DNA of 64,000 nucleotides from Hyaloscypha bicolor E (GCF_002865645.1 NW_020194659.1:252688-316687), one strand, 5' to 3'. Counted from the stretch's first letter, positions 12,070 through 25,899 are shown. Notes: generated by a model from the sequence alone, not told the origin. Made by a program: numbers and translations.

Positions 12070-14104
12070 TCATGCTGTCTCCTCCAAAACGGGCTCCCTC
12101 AACTCAACTTCTAGAAGATTATCATTTTTATAACTCAGCCAGCTGGTGACAAAATTAGAACTTACTCGCCTTCGTACTTGTAGCAAACGTCGTCTGAGCC
12201 GATAAAGTCAAAGTCGACGAACTGGACGAGCTCGTTAGCAAAACGCTCACGCCCGCCTGAACCATAGTCCTACTAATCCAGACAATCATTGTCCGGCTAA
12301 TCGAGACCTCTGTCTCCCTCGCTAGATGTACTAACCCCGCCGGCTTCGCGACATAAGACGTGACTGTGACAGTAACTGGTGCTTGTCCACAGGCGGAGTC
12401 ACCAGTCTTCAAGGCGTGTTTATCGAAGGTCTGAAGGGGGGGGGGAGGGTGTCGTCGACCTCTGGGGTGTCAGTTTCTTCGGGGAAATCCCACCATGTGA
12501 CTTGTGGCACTGGGACGCGTTTCTTGTTATCGGTTTCCACCTCGTAATAATCAATGTGGTCAGGGACTTCGACAGGGGCCTCGACTTCAGGAACGTCAGC
12601 CTCGCTATCGTCTTCACTATTGTCATCGCCCTCGTAAGTTATCGTAATTTATTTGGCGTTTCCTATTGTCGGTTTCCACCGCAAAATCAGGGGTCTCGTC
12701 GTCAGGGAATTCGGCCTCAGGAACATCTATCTCGCTATCGCTCTCGCTATTTTCATCGCCTTCGTAGGTTATTTGGTGGGAAGTGTTGCGCTTGTTCACA
12801 GTTTTATTGTCATCGTTCGGATCTTCGACATCGGGATCTTCGACATCAGGGTCCTCAAGGGACTAGGTGTTGCGATGGGGTACCTGTAGGTAGTTGTTAT
12901 GCCAGGGTACTTGCGAGTAGCTGTGACGCCTGGGTACCTGCGGGTAGTCGTTGCAACTGGGGACTTGTAAGTGGTCGATGCGAAGGGATACTTGCGGCTA
13001 GTTGTTGCGATCGGGTACCAGCTTCCATATGGTCCAAACGGGCCGCCGTCGGTTGTCCTCGATGGAGCCCCGGTTGGGATGTAAGACTCTCCATCGAATG
13101 GCTTAATTGGGTAATCGATATCGAGCGTGACAGAGAATTTGGTTTGTAGAAGGGCGTTCCATTTCTTGTTATCGGTTTCCTCGATTTTCAGAATGTCTAC
13201 TTCTTCTGGCTCCTCAATTTCAGTGTCAAACGACGTGAAGTCGAATTCGTCGTCCGACTGTGGGGCGGCATCTGGTTTGCTCCACCAGGTCACGCGCGGG
13301 GGATACGCCATTGTGGTGTGGCGGTGACGAGATGATGTATGCACAGTTGTAGTGACTATATCGTCGCCCCAGTCATCGGTGGTAGTCGTTGCTTCTCCCC
13401 ATCCGGACCATTCTCCCCAGTCTCCACCATAAGAAGTTGGCTGAGGGTCATCTGGGTTGTAGTAATCTATGGTGGTGAGAGGATTCAGTCCGAAGATTTG
13501 GCGCTGGTCACAGCCACCAAAGCCAAAGTACGAATCATCTCGAGATCCGCCATCCGTGCTCGTGTCGACGTCGTCGTCGGTATCGTCGCCAGAGCCGTCG
13601 CCAGAGTCATCTCCATTGTCATCGATGTAGGTGCTGATGGGTTTGACGGTTATTTTAACAGTTGTCCTGGCAGTTGTGAGGGTCTTATATGCTGTGATTG
13701 TAGGCCCAGAAGCTTTTCTAGTGGTGGTTGCCTTCTTCGAAGTAGTTTTTTTGACCGTGGCGACACTGCAACGAATTAGCTTGATGTTTCTTTGGAAGAA
13801 TAAGAGCCGGGAGAGATCCGGTAGCAAGTCTCAGTCTCCCAACCAATGAAACAGAAAGCTCGGGACATGGAACAAAGAAAGAGGTTGGTTACGGGTTGGT
13901 GGTAAAGGTCTTGGTTACTGTGACATAAATTCCCGGGTGTGTTGTAGATTTTACCGTGACCTTTGATGCTGAGGGATTTACGGTAACTATGAGCGCGGAG
14001 TCGTCTGCATCACGCTCTAAGACGTTGCCATTAAGGTCCTTTGGTAAAGCTGCGCTGTAGCAGACAGCTGCCAGGGACGGCAGCAGGGAGAGACCTGCCT
14101 TCAT
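12070..14104 (-). CDS. Secreted Thr/Ser- and acidic-repeat protein, frame broken
   Basis: Unrecognised extracellular or wall protein. Exon 1 (13893-14104) starts with a clear signal peptide (MKAGLSLLPSLAAVCYSAALP) and ends in a Val/Thr-rich stretch; a 127-bp intron leads to exon 2 from 13765. The protein then has a Lys/Thr segment, an Asp/Gly/Ser-rich segment, Trp-rich blocks (VTWW twice), Tyr-Pro repeats (RKYP, RRYP, YRYP) and acidic units with a recurring ETDNKKR-like core. The C-terminal part has GDSACGQAPVTVTVTSYV and, after a 55-bp intron (12111-12165), a short last exon ending at 12070. The coding signal moves between frames near 12850-12870, 12625-12655 and at a 10-G run (12436-12445); each needs a single-base change. 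Either a young pseudogene or indel errors in the assembly. The run also looks like a pyrimidine-tract acceptor, so an unusual intron is possible at the third break. Confidence 0.6.
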
Positions 14105-14357
14105 TGTGCCTTCTGTATGGATTCGCTTCAAAGACAATCGATGAGAACTTCTAAAGCTGTTTACCTCGTGGCGGGAGCTTTAAATGTGATTGAGATGAAA
14201 GCCAAGTTGAGAAGATACTCCAGAATCCCTGACAATAATCAAGGGGACCTCATCTCATTTTGTATGCGGGGGAAACCATTTTGGGAGATACGACTTTTTG
14301 ATCTTCCGGCTGCTGTGAACAGTATACGAATTGGTTTACTGGTCTAGGCCCAAGATA
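14105..14357. other. Promoter side of the secreted repeat protein, up to the island edge
   Basis: No gene seen. It ends with the TA dinucleotide (14356-14357) that also borders the island on the other side. Confidence 0.4.
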
Positions 14358-14428
14358 CTGAGGCCCACAGCTAGCTAGCGGACAAATCCGAGAAGCGAAA
14401 AGTGATTTTCTGATTTTCTGATTTTCGC
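14358..14428 (+). repeat. Left terminal inverted repeat of the island
   Basis: Starts CTGAGGCC and contains GCTAGCGGACAAATCC and three TGATTTTC units; its reverse complement is at 32574-32644. The mismatches cluster just after the first eight bases. A C-rich stretch (GCACACCCCCC) follows inside, mirrored by a G-rich run next to the right repeat. Confidence 0.85.
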
Positions 14429-15670
14429 ACTGGCGCCCCGCACACCCCCCTCCCCAAGGCAGAATTCCTAATTAGGGGTATAGCACCCATACGTAACTTT
14501 CGGCTTGGATAACGCAATAATAGTAAGGCTGCTTGCTTGTCTAATTAATGAAGTAAGAGCCCATACTATTATATGAAATCGTGCCAAAATTAGGCCGGAT
14601 AGTATAATATAAAATTAAGTATTTATTACAAATTACTATGGTCAGGTAACTACAGGCTATAAGCCCTTCTAGAATAATACTATTAATAGGATCTAATAAC
14701 TTCCTTAATATTCCCGAGATTAGAAATGAGAAAATTAAATTATTAAAATAACTAAGAAGCTAGCTAATTACTTTTTTTTAGTAATTAATTAATAAAATTA
14801 TATAGAAATAATATTACTCGAGTTTTTTAGTACTTATATTACTAAAAAGTATATTATAATAGTAAAGCGTACCCTGAACTTAACCCTTATTAAAATAATA
14901 CTATAACTTTTAATAAATCTATTACTATATTATAAAGCTATTACTAAATAGGCTTGTATAAATATTAATTAAGAAGAAATTACAAATAGATTAAAAGATT
15001 TATATAAAATCTCAGTTAATCCGTATATAGTCTAATAGTAACTATAAGAATAAAATATCTAAATATATACTTAAATAGTAGATATGCCTTTCTTTTATAT
15101 ATAGATTATAATCCTGTATTATTTGGGAGATATAAATAAGGAAATACTTAAGGATCTTAAGGATTACGGTTATATAGCTTTAATTACTAGAATTATTCGT
15201 ATATATAAGAAGCTTGGTCTTATTTGCCATATAACTATAATAGACAGATAAGCGGCAGACGAGTAATTATTTATAATATTATAGAGTAAGCTAAATAATA
15301 GGCGGGTTATAGGTTATAAACGGCGGTATTTATATATATACTTCCGTTAATAAGATTTACTAGTAACCCGGTTAGTCTTTTTATACTTTACTATTTTGCC
15401 CTAGCTTGGAAAGTTAGGGCCTTATTTACTAATATATTTTATTATCTATAGGGAAAGCTTATATATAATATTATAACTCCTGGATCCCGAAATAATTATA
15501 TTATAAATATAACGGATATAGTCCAAGAAAAAAGAATATATTATATCTGGGCCGGACTAGATTTGGTTAATTAATAGATATAATAAGCTATTACTATTTG
15601 GGATCGAGATATATACTTATATTAATACTTATTTATATAATATTATCTAGATATATATCGGAATCTCTAA
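14367..15670 (+). repeat. Truncated first copy of the element's left end
   Basis: About 1.3 kb aligned end to end with 15696-17006. Both copies carry the GCTAGCTAGC opening, the TGATTTTC units, TTTCGGCTTGGATAACGC and the same AT-rich body, and differ mostly by C/T and G/A changes, as independently RIP-mutated copies would. The first about 250 bp differ instead by many one-base insertions. This copy stops after GAATCTCT and runs into a pure A tract. Confidence 0.8.
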
Positions 15671-15694
15671 AAAAAAAAAAAAAAAAAAAAAAAA
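15669..15694. repeat. 26-nt A tract joining the two left-end copies
   Basis: Uninterrupted A run exactly where the first copy ends and the second begins. It could be a real rearrangement scar or an assembly join. Confidence 0.85.
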
Positions 15695-15695
15695 T

Positions 15696-17006
15696 ACAGC
15701 TAGCTAGCCGCGACAAATCCGAGCAAGCGAAAGTGATTTTCTGATTTTCTGCATGTTCGCACTGGCCGGCCCCGCACACCCCTCCCCCCCCTCCTCCCCA
15801 GCAGAATCCTAATTATGGGGGTATAGGTACCCACACGCCTGACTTTCGGCTTGGATAACGCCAATAATGTAAGGCGCTGCTTTGCTTGTCTAATTAATGT
15901 AAGTAAGAGCCCAGTACTACTATGTGAAATCGTGCCCAGAAATTAGCCCGGTAGTATAGATATTAAAATTGAGCTATTTATTATAAATTACTATAGTTAG
16001 GAAATTACAGGCTATAAGCCCTTCTAGGATAATGCTATTAATAGGGTCTAATAACTTCCTTAATATTCCCGAGATTAGAAATAAGAAAATTAAACTATTA
16101 AAATAACTGAGAAGCCGGCTAATTACTTTTTTTTAGTAATTAATTAATAAAATCATATAGGGGTAATATTACTCGAGTTTTTTAGTATTTATATTACTAA
16201 AAAGTATATTATAATAATAAAGTATATCCTAAACTTAATTCTTATTAAAATAATACTATGACTTTTAATAAATTTATTATTATATTATAAAGCTATTACT
16301 AAATAGGCTTATATAAATATTAATTAAGAAGAAATTATGAATAGATTAAAAGATTTATATAGAATCTTAGTTAATTTATATATAATTTAATAGTAATTAT
16401 AAGAATAGAATATTTAAATATATCTTTTCTTTATATATAGATTATAATTCTATATTATCTGGGAAATATAAATAAGGAAATACTTAAGGATCTTAAGAAT
16501 TATAGTTATATAGCTTTAATTACTAGAGTTATTTATATATATAAAAAGCTTAATCTTATTTACTATATAACTATAATAAATAGGCAAGCGGCAGATAAGT
16601 AACTATTTATAATACTATAAAGTAAGCTAAATAATAAGCGAATTATAGGTTATAAATAATAGTATTTATATATGTATTTCTATTAATAAGGTTTACTAGT
16701 AACCCGGTTAGTTTTTTTATACTTTACTATTTTGCCCTAGCTTAGAAGGTTAGGGCCTTATTTACTAATATATTTTATTATTTATAAAAAGAGCTTATAT
16801 ATAATATTATAACTTCTGGATCCCGAGATAATTATATTATAAATATAATAGATATAGTTTAAAAAGAAAGGATATATTATACCTGGGCTAGACTAGATTT
16901 AGTTAATTAATAAATATAATAAGCTATTATTATTTGGGATTAAGATATATACTTATATTAATACTTATTTATATAATATTATCTGAATATATATTAGAAT
17001 CTCTAA
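15696..17006 (+). repeat. Second copy of the element's left end, continuous with the rest
   Basis: Begins ACAGCTAGCTAG and reads on past GAATCTCT into unique AT-rich sequence at 17006, so this is the copy joined to the element body. It lacks the CTGAGGCC tip present at 14358. Confidence 0.8.
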
Positions 17007-19354
17007 TTAGATTACTTATTTAGTTATATAGTAATATCTTTAGATTTATACTTAAATAAACTATTACTTTTATTTCTTTAGGACTAATTAAGGCTCTAAA
17101 CTCTCTCTTATTACTAAAATATACTTTATATTCTCGCGGATAGCTAATTTATTAGTTATATATATAAAGAACTACTTTATTTCTGGGAAAAGTACTAAGA
17201 ATTAGTAAGTTAAATTCTAGTAATAGGAGTTTTAGAAGAGCTAGTTATACTAGTAGTATATAAGTAATTTCGTTTCCTTATATCTATTTCTTATTTTTTC
17301 TATTATTAGGAAAAAGTATTAGATACTAATAATTATACTATTTTTTATTAAGGCTATTAGGTCTAGTATTATAGTACCGGATTATATAACTAATTCCGAT
17401 TAGTATATATAGAACTACTTTTAGGAACTAGCCTATATCGGGAATTATAATTACTAATATCTATAGAATTAGATTACTTTACTAATACTTTATATATAAT
17501 AGATTTAAAACGAGATATATAGGTTTATAAACTTATAAAATATTTATAGGATTAGAAAAGATAGATCAAGGCCTAATATAGTAGCCGGCAAGCTATTTAG
17601 ACTATATATAAAGCCCCTAGGCAAGATATAGTACTAGGGTTACCCTATAAATATAAAGCTTTATAATATAATCCTTAATAATTATTTAGTTTAGGATAAG
17701 TAATATAACCTTATATAGTTCTATATAAATAGTTTACTTATATACTAATATAGATATTAATAAGTTTCTATTAAGAGAAATACTAAAATAATATTATTAG
17801 AAGCTTATATCTTATAATATAAATATAGCTAATATTTATATAGGAAATACTAATAGAAATAGTAACTAATTATATATTTAAGCTTATTACTAGCTCTAAT
17901 ATATAGTCCGGGCACATATAGCTTTAGGGCAGCTACTAATATTAGGAGAGTTCGAGAAGCTAACTAGTAAATATAATATTACTATTATATAAAATAAAAT
18001 CCTTAAATAAGTTATTCTAATAAATATAGAATATATAAATAATATATAGGCTAGAAGAATACCTATATAGTTCCTAATAGTCTAGAACTTTACTTAGAAA
18101 TAGCCCTTTATTAGTAATACTCCTAATAATATAAGGTAGTTAAATAAGCTAATTATAAAATAACTAGATATATTAAAATAAGTATTATTTATTATTAAAT
18201 ATATTATTTTCGAAATTTCCTTCTTATTTTTAAGAGTAATACTAATAGAATTATTAAGTTTATTTATTATATAAATATTTTAAATCTTTAAATTCTTATT
18301 TCTTAAAATAGTATTACTATTTCTCAAAACTTACTCTAATACTATATGCCCTATAGCTAAATACTAGTATAGTAATATCTAATATTATAAGTTCTATTAA
18401 TTTACTAATAATAAATATAATATAAAAGCTACTGCTTTACTTACCTAGAATAGTAATACTAGTAAACTTGAATCTTATAGCTCTGGAATTCCGTTTATAT
18501 CTATTCTTCTCTTTATATCTAGGATACTTTAAATCCCTAGCTTTTCTTAGTATTTTTATCCTATATCTTTTTTTCTAGAAATATCTATTATATCTATTTC
18601 TCTAGTTATTATTACTATATAGCCGCCAGGTACTAGTTCTGCTTTATTCTAGGCTCCTCCTACTCTAATAGCCCTATAATTATTTTCTTTTATATTTCCT
18701 TTTACTATAAGCCATATTACTTAACTTAATTACTTTTCTAGTAATACTTATATTACTATATAAGCTTAATAGGCTATAAATATAAGAGTTACTCAGGCTA
18801 CTATCCAGGCTATAACTTCTTATATTAGTAATAGGTTACCTGAAGCTTTTTAAGATTTCATGAATTAAAATATGGCCGGATTTAGTCTTATAGAATTATA
18901 GACCGTAGTTTTATAGCTAGTTCTTTATAAATAAGTATTTAATAATATAAAGAATTAGAGAACTAAGTAAAGAACTATCTAACTTTCTAAAGAAGTTAAT
19001 AATAAGTTTTTTCCTATTTCTTTTACTAGATTCTCTATATAAATTCTAATAAATGTTTTTTAATAAATAGCTTTTAATTTGAAATAAATAATTAAGTCTT
19101 TTTTACTTTTTCTAATATAGTTTCTTAGTAGCTATTTCCTTACTTCTCTTTCCGTATTAGTAAATCTATTTACTATTATTAATTTATTAATAATATAAAT
19201 AAACTAGTATTCTATACTAGTTCTAATAATAAAAGAGCCTAGGAACTTATAGTCTTACTAGATTTTATTTAAACTATTTTTAATCTTTTTTATTATAGTA
19301 TATATCTGGGCCCTAAGAATATCTAAATAATTTTCCTTATTTTATACTAGAATA

Positions 19355-19480
19355 AGACTTTATATAAAGATATTTATTTTAAAATTACTTATAAAAAGCT
19401 AGAAAATATTTAGAAAAAGACTTTATATAAAGATTTCTGTCTTGAAATTACTTATAAAAAGCTAGAAAATACTTAGAAAA
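19355..19480 (+). repeat. 63-bp tandem duplication
   Basis: Two head-to-tail units starting AGACTTTATATAAAGAT at 19355 and 19418, differing by a few substitutions. Confidence 0.8.
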
Positions 19481-19789
19481 TATAGTAACTTGAGGAAATT
19501 AAATAATAGACTAAAGAGGCCTAGAAAGCCCAGGAAAGTATTACTTACTAGTATAAGTATAAGACTTTAAGAATAAGAAGGAATCTAATAAACTAGTAAG
19601 TAAATAAAGATATATATATAATTCTTTTCTTTAATTCTGGCTTTTATTCTTTATTTCTTTTATAAATTCTTTTTTGTTTTTAGATTTAATTAATTTATAT
19701 ATACTAGAATTTTTCTTTATTTACTAATTTCTGGAAGCCGTAAGATAATATAGAAAGTACTACTAAAAGTATTATTAAAGCTAATTCTA

Positions 19790-19790
<1 letters not shown>

Positions 19791-19825
<35 letters not shown>

Positions 19826-19826
19826 G
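19791..19826. repeat. TAA trinucleotide microsatellite
   Basis: About eleven perfect TAA units inside the AT-rich island. Confidence 0.9.
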
Positions 19827-22529
19827 GCTATTAGATTCTTTTTTAATTTTATTATTCTTTTCTCTAGTAAAGAGAACTATAGTTAATTTTATAGATTATA
19901 TAAGTATTACTTTATAATAATGAGTATATTAGAGATATAAATATACTATTTCTTTTTTTTTATTAGATATAGAGAATTAATAAATATAATATTTTTAGCT
20001 TTATAAGTAAAACCTAAAATACCTGGGCTATTATTAGTACTTTGCTTATTACTTTGGATAGAAGTCTAACTATTATTATTAAACTTCCTAGACTAATTAA
20101 TCTTATTTCTCCTAAATAAACTTATTATATAAGGTCTAATAAATTATATATAAATATCTGCCGAGGTTAAGATAATTAAGAAAAAATAGGCCTAATATCT
20201 AATATACTTTTTCCTATATCTTATAATTAGCTTAATATTATTTTAGGTCTTATTTTCTTATAAATATATATATACTTGGAATTTATAATTAATACTTTAA
20301 AGTAATATTCTTTAATTAGTTCTTATATAATTTAAAAGTCAGGCTACTAAATTTAATACTTTTATAATATTTAAATTTATTTAAGTTTATAAAGTTTTAT
20401 AATTATTAGGGCCTTTATAATTCTTTATCTTTTGAATTTAATACCTAAATAGTATTATATACTTTGCCTTTAGTATAAAGAAGGCTTTTAAAAGTTTAGA
20501 ATTATAAAGAGATTTTTATATTAAGGATATATTAAGAATATATTATATTATAATAATAAAATTACAGGTATTTATATATAAATATATAATATATTAGACT
20601 AGCTATACTAAAAACTATATTATATCTATATATAAAATTACTAATTACTTTATATTAATACCGGATTCATATAATTATATAACTTTATATAATTAGCTAG
20701 CTATAGAAAAGCCCTAAAGCCCGAAACTTATAAAGAGTCTTAAGGGCTTTAGGGCTTCCGAACTATTACTAGTATCCGGTATTCTTTAGAAAAAGAATAT
20801 AATATGTTTTATAATAAGTAATTTATTATAAATTACTTAATTTTTAAATTAAGCGGGAAATCTAAGGGCCGGGCTTATAATTCAAGTCTTATTAAGGTTA
20901 TTAAAGTCTTTACTAGCTAGTACTATAGATTTAATAAAAATATTACGGGAATCCTATAGGTTTTATCCTAATTTATCTAAAAAGCATATATAGTATATCT
21001 TCTTATTTATTTCGATATTTATATATAATTCCTAAAAGCCGAACTATTACCTAAGGAAGAAGTAAGAAGGCTAGACTAATACTTTTGAAAACCAAGGCCT
21101 TAATAAGTCTATTTAGAAAAGCTTACTAATTTTTCTAAAAATAATTTAAGAAAAGTTTAAGTTTATTATATATTATAACTTATATAACTAGAAATAAGAA
21201 CTACTTTAATAGGCTAGAAAGAGTTTCTTATATAGCTTACTTATATAACTAGGAATAGGAACTTGAGTTTATTATATGAAATTACTTATATATAGAGATT
21301 CTTATTATAAATTCCTTATTTAGATTAATTAGTTAAACTTATTTTTAATACTAAGTCTTTATTAAAGTAACTTCCCGCTTCTAGAGGCTTTAGATAAAAT
21401 AGCTAATAAGTTTCTTAGCTATTAGCTAAGACTTATTAGCTAGAAAATCTATAAGTAATAAATAAGATTATAAAATAGAACTTCCCTAATTATAATACTA
21501 AGATATTTTATTATAGTATAAAATAATTAGATATAGAAGCTTTATTAAATATAATATATCTCGAATTATAAGTTTATAAGATAAGTATAGGAAGTCTTAA
21601 TACTTAACTAGTATTATAATCTAGCCTAAAAATGCCTATTATTTTTTATATCTAATTTAATAGAAATAAGAAATACCTATATTTTAATTCGAGAGATAAT
21701 TAGAACTTTTATATAAACTTAGGATAGTAATTTATTCTATAAAGAGAGAATAGACCAGAAATACCTATATTATATTAATTTTTAGAAAAAGTTATAATAA
21801 ATACTATAATTTCTGAAATACTTTTAAAAAAGCTTCCCTAAACTAAAATAGACTAGTTTATAATTCCGAAAGATTTATAGAAATCTTATATACCCGAGAA
21901 TATAAGTATTTAAAATAAATACTATTTGAGTTCTAATTTATAATAAAAGAAAAGTAAAGTATATAAAATAAAATATATAAAATAAAAGTAAAATAAAATA
22001 TCCGGATATTTAATAAATAGAAAGCCTAACTATAGGTTATAAGAACTAGTACTAACTAGGTATATATATAATAATATTAAAAAAGAGATAAGATAAAGGG
22101 AACTAAAAAGTAAGTTAGTATATATTTTATAAAAGTAAATAGGGAGATATCTAAATAGCCTAAAGGCAAGAAGTATATATTAAAGAAGTTAAGATTAAAA
22201 GAAAAAGGGCTATTTCCTATAAGAATAAGTTAGTATATATTTTAAGATAAAGAATAGGGGTATTTAGTAATAGCCTAAAGGCTTTTATAAATATTAAAAA
22301 AGAAAAGAAGATATTAAAGTTCAGAGAAATCTAAATAGAAATTAGCTTCTTTTTTGGAAGTTTAAAAAAAAATATTCCCAAAGGGCCTAAAAATATAAGA
22401 AATATTAGAAAAGAAAAGAAGAAAATATTAGAAAAGGAGAAAAGGGATCTAAAATTTAGCTTTCTAAAAAGCAAGTAAATTAAAGACTTATAATATAGGA
22501 GTTCTGAATAAAAGTAACCCGGAAGTAGT

Positions 22530-22870
22530 AGTTAGGTACTAGCTTTTAATATTATTAGTAGAAGTATTAAAGAAGGAGGAATTCAGAAAAGGGATTTAGA
22601 GAAAGAATTTAGAGGAGTTTAAAGAAGGAAAGAAAGGTTATAAAGTAATTAGATACTAGCTTTTGGTATTAATAAAAGAAGTATTAAAGGAAAAAGGATT
22701 TAAAAAAGGAGTTTAAAAGAAGAATAAGGAGAAAGGATAAGGAGAAATAAGGAAGAGAAAAGAAAGGTTATAAGATAATTAGATACTAGCTTTTAGTATT
22801 AATAAAGGTATTAATAAAGGTATTAATAAAGATATTAATAAAGAAGGTATTAGTAAAGGATAGAAGCTTT
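22530..22870 (+). repeat. Imperfect tandem repeat and 12-bp minisatellite
   Basis: A block containing AGATACTAGCTTTTGGTATT recurs three times, 110-140 bp apart; the last copy ends in four units of TATTAATAAAGG (22797-22850). Confidence 0.7.
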
Positions 22871-23243
22871 TAATATTAATAGTAAAATTGAAAAAATATA
22901 AAAGAAAAATAGAGGTTTTAGAATAAAGATAAAATAAAGTTATAGTTTTATAGAAAATAAAGTTACTAATATAAGGTAGTTATATTATTATATAATTCTA
23001 TATTTGCTTTTATTATTTATTAAGGATATATATTTTTTAGAAAAAAGTATTATTTAGAATTCTTAAGCCTCTCTAATTTAATAATTATATATTTGAAAAA
23101 TAAGAAATAAATATAATTATATATACTAGAATAAGAGAATTCTTCTTATTTAAAAATTATAATTATAATATTACTAAATATAGAGATATAAAAGTTTATA
23201 TAATAAACCATATATAAAGATTTAAGGAGATTTAAATTATCTA

Positions 23244-23448
23244 TATAACGGCGGGATTAATATAATAATTAAAGGCTCAAAGTTTAAAGAATCTTATATA
23301 TTAGAAAATACTAAGCTATAGAATAAAGTAGGGAGGATGCCTTGACCTTTAGTATTATTTCGTCTAAGTAATCCTGGCTTAGCTTCGTTTTATATCTATT
23401 TCCGATATCCTATCCTTAGTAGATCATACCTTTATATTAGCTATTATA
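23244..23448 (-). repeat. 3' LTR of the Gypsy element
   Basis: Direct copy of 31047-31251 with scattered C/T and G/A differences. It contains AAGTTTAAAGAATCTTATAT and GTAATCCTGGCTTAGCTT. Ends are TA...TA where TG...CA is usual, as RIP would produce. Confidence 0.88.
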
Positions 23449-25899
23449 TTACCCCTCTCCTAAAGAAAAGTCTAAATGCCCTTATTTAGGGGATTATTTA
23501 GCTATAGTATAGAAAAGAAAAAAGAGGAAATAATAGCTATTAATTCTATTCTGTCTAATCCCTATAGCTTACTTATAATCGAAGTATAGTCTTAACTCTA
23601 CTAGAATAACCCAGTTCCTAATACATTCCGGCCAGTTCTTAGTATTCGTTACTTATATTATACCTATACCTATATTAATAATGTGGTCTAGGAGTACTAT
23701 ATAGGCTATAGCCGATATTAGAACTATTATTATCGGGCGGTCTTTGAATAGGGGTAGTAGATCGAATCTATCCGTTAATATAGGCTTTAATATAATAGCT
23801 TGCTTATCTTTCTTCTTAGTTAGGGTAGTAGTATTTGGCTTGATTATACCGTTTTTGAGCTATTTAATTAACTTCTGGGCCTTCTCGAGCTTAATATATA
23901 TATTCTCAAGTTATTTCTCTATAATAGAGACTTATATATTAAGGGCGGCTACTTGAGCTACTTTATTATTAAATCCCCGGGCCTTAAACTATATGATTTT
24001 GGTTTTATAGGAGCTTCTAAAGGGTTTTCCGACTTCTTAAATGGTATTATTTACTAATTTATTAATATTTATAGGATATTACTCTTTTAATTCGGTATTT
24101 AGGATTATTTTCTAGTTCTTGGTTTTAGACTAGTACTTTATATAATAACTAGTACTTGGTATTATATATCTTCTGGTTATAATAGGTATCTTAATACTGG
24201 TTTGGCTACCTTTATTATAGTTAGAGTCTTCTTTATTACTAGAAGTCTCTTTGTTCTTAGTCTTTTTATTATCGGAATTCTTACTATTATCTGATACCTT
24301 ATACTTTTTGGACGAACTAGCCTTACTTTTTTTGACTCTCTTAATATTTGGCTCCGTAAGGTTAATAAGAAAGCCCTTATTAGTATTATTTATTCCGCCT
24401 ATTAGACTATTAGGCTTATTATTACTAGTAACTAAAACCTCTATTTCATTATCCTTAGAACCTTCTACTAAGATATCCTCTATAGTAATTTCAGATATAT
24501 TCTCAAGAGTAATACAGGCCGTATTCTATATATTAACCTGTTCTTAGGTAAGGAAGTTGCTATTTTTGTCTATAAAGGTAATTTGGCCGGTAGTTATATT
24601 AATAATAGTAATAGCTACTAAACTTGAGATACTACTACTACTATTTAAGTTATTTAGGATTTGGTAAGCTACCTTACTTAGTCCGGCTATAGATAATATA
24701 TTACCGGGATTTCTTATTTATTTCGTCTTTATTAATAGTTCTATTAAGGCAGTAGTAATAGTATAAATAGTTAAGGTTATAAAGGTTAAAGTAGTTAAGA
24801 AGGTTTTCCTTGATTTTTAATAATATTTCGAACTAATATAGGCAAGTATTTACCTTTGGCTTAGCTTTGAGAATTTACTTTTTTTTTGTAATTTGCTTAG
24901 ATAGTAGAATATAATCTAGTATAGTAAAGGAAGGTATTTTATCCAGATTTCTGGAAAAGAGAATAAATACTAATATAATAAAATAAAGGAAATATATTAG
25001 GGTTTAGATAAAACCCGGGAAATATCTAGGTTTTTCTTCTCTTTCTCTAGTTATAGAGACCTTATTATTAAGGTTTATTATTATCTAGGTAGTTTTCGTT
25101 AAACTTATTCTCTTTAGTATACTAAATCTATTTATTTAGCCGGATAGAAGGTCCTATTTTACCGGGATTCTATTTATAGAATTTATATAGTTTAAGTATT
25201 AAGTTCTTAAAGTTTAATATAAGGTACTATTCGTTATCTATATCCTATTTCTTCTATTTAATTTTATAGTAAAGCTTACTATAAAATATCTTGGAAGAGA
25301 GGATCTTTTTGACTTCCTATTTAAGTTTGCTATTAATTTTAGTAGAACCAGGCTCTTTATTAGTTTGGCCGGGTAGTAGGTTAGTAGGATTCTTATAAAG
25401 CCTATTTATATAGAAAATTGGCCAAATCCTATATAATAGGGGAAGGTCTAATTAATATAAATAGCCGACTATTTTATTAATCTTAAATAGTCTAGTAAGG
25501 GAGTAGTCTAATTTATTAGATAGATAGTCTGTTTTCTATATCTTTTTAATTATATAAACTATATCTCTTGAACTAAAGTCTGGTTCTTACTATTTCTTAT
25601 TAGCTTACTTGGCTTAATATTTCTGAGCTACTATTATATATTTTCGGGTATAATTAATAGTAGTATTAATCTTCTTAGCCTACTATTATATTTTCTTCCG
25701 ATTAAGTTTCTTTTTTGGTATTTTGAACTCTGTTATTAGTAGTATCTAGTTAAAGTTTAGCCTGGGTTTATATTTATAATTGACTATTAAGGGGGATAAG
25801 CTAGTTAATTTATATAGGCAGGCGGTACTTATAGTATTAAATACCGGAAGTAAATCTGCCTAATTATCCTGGAAATAATTAATAAAGGAGCGAAGTCGG

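Larger units (their letters stand above)
17007..23243. other. RIP-degraded body of the host element
   Basis: AT-saturated, with stops in all frames. A-rich plus-strand stretches at 22100-22950 suggest a former Lys/Glu-rich coding region. Local repeats are listed separately. I recognise no protein family here. Confidence 0.55.

Noticed and set aside
22530..22870. CRISPR-like array in the island
   Set aside because: Repeat units are imperfect, coding-like and AT-rich without regular spacers; the genome is eukaryotic.
24251..24547. Hydrophobic 98-codon plus-strand frame in the island
   Set aside because: Leu/Ile richness follows from AT composition; it is antisense to the dead Gypsy element.
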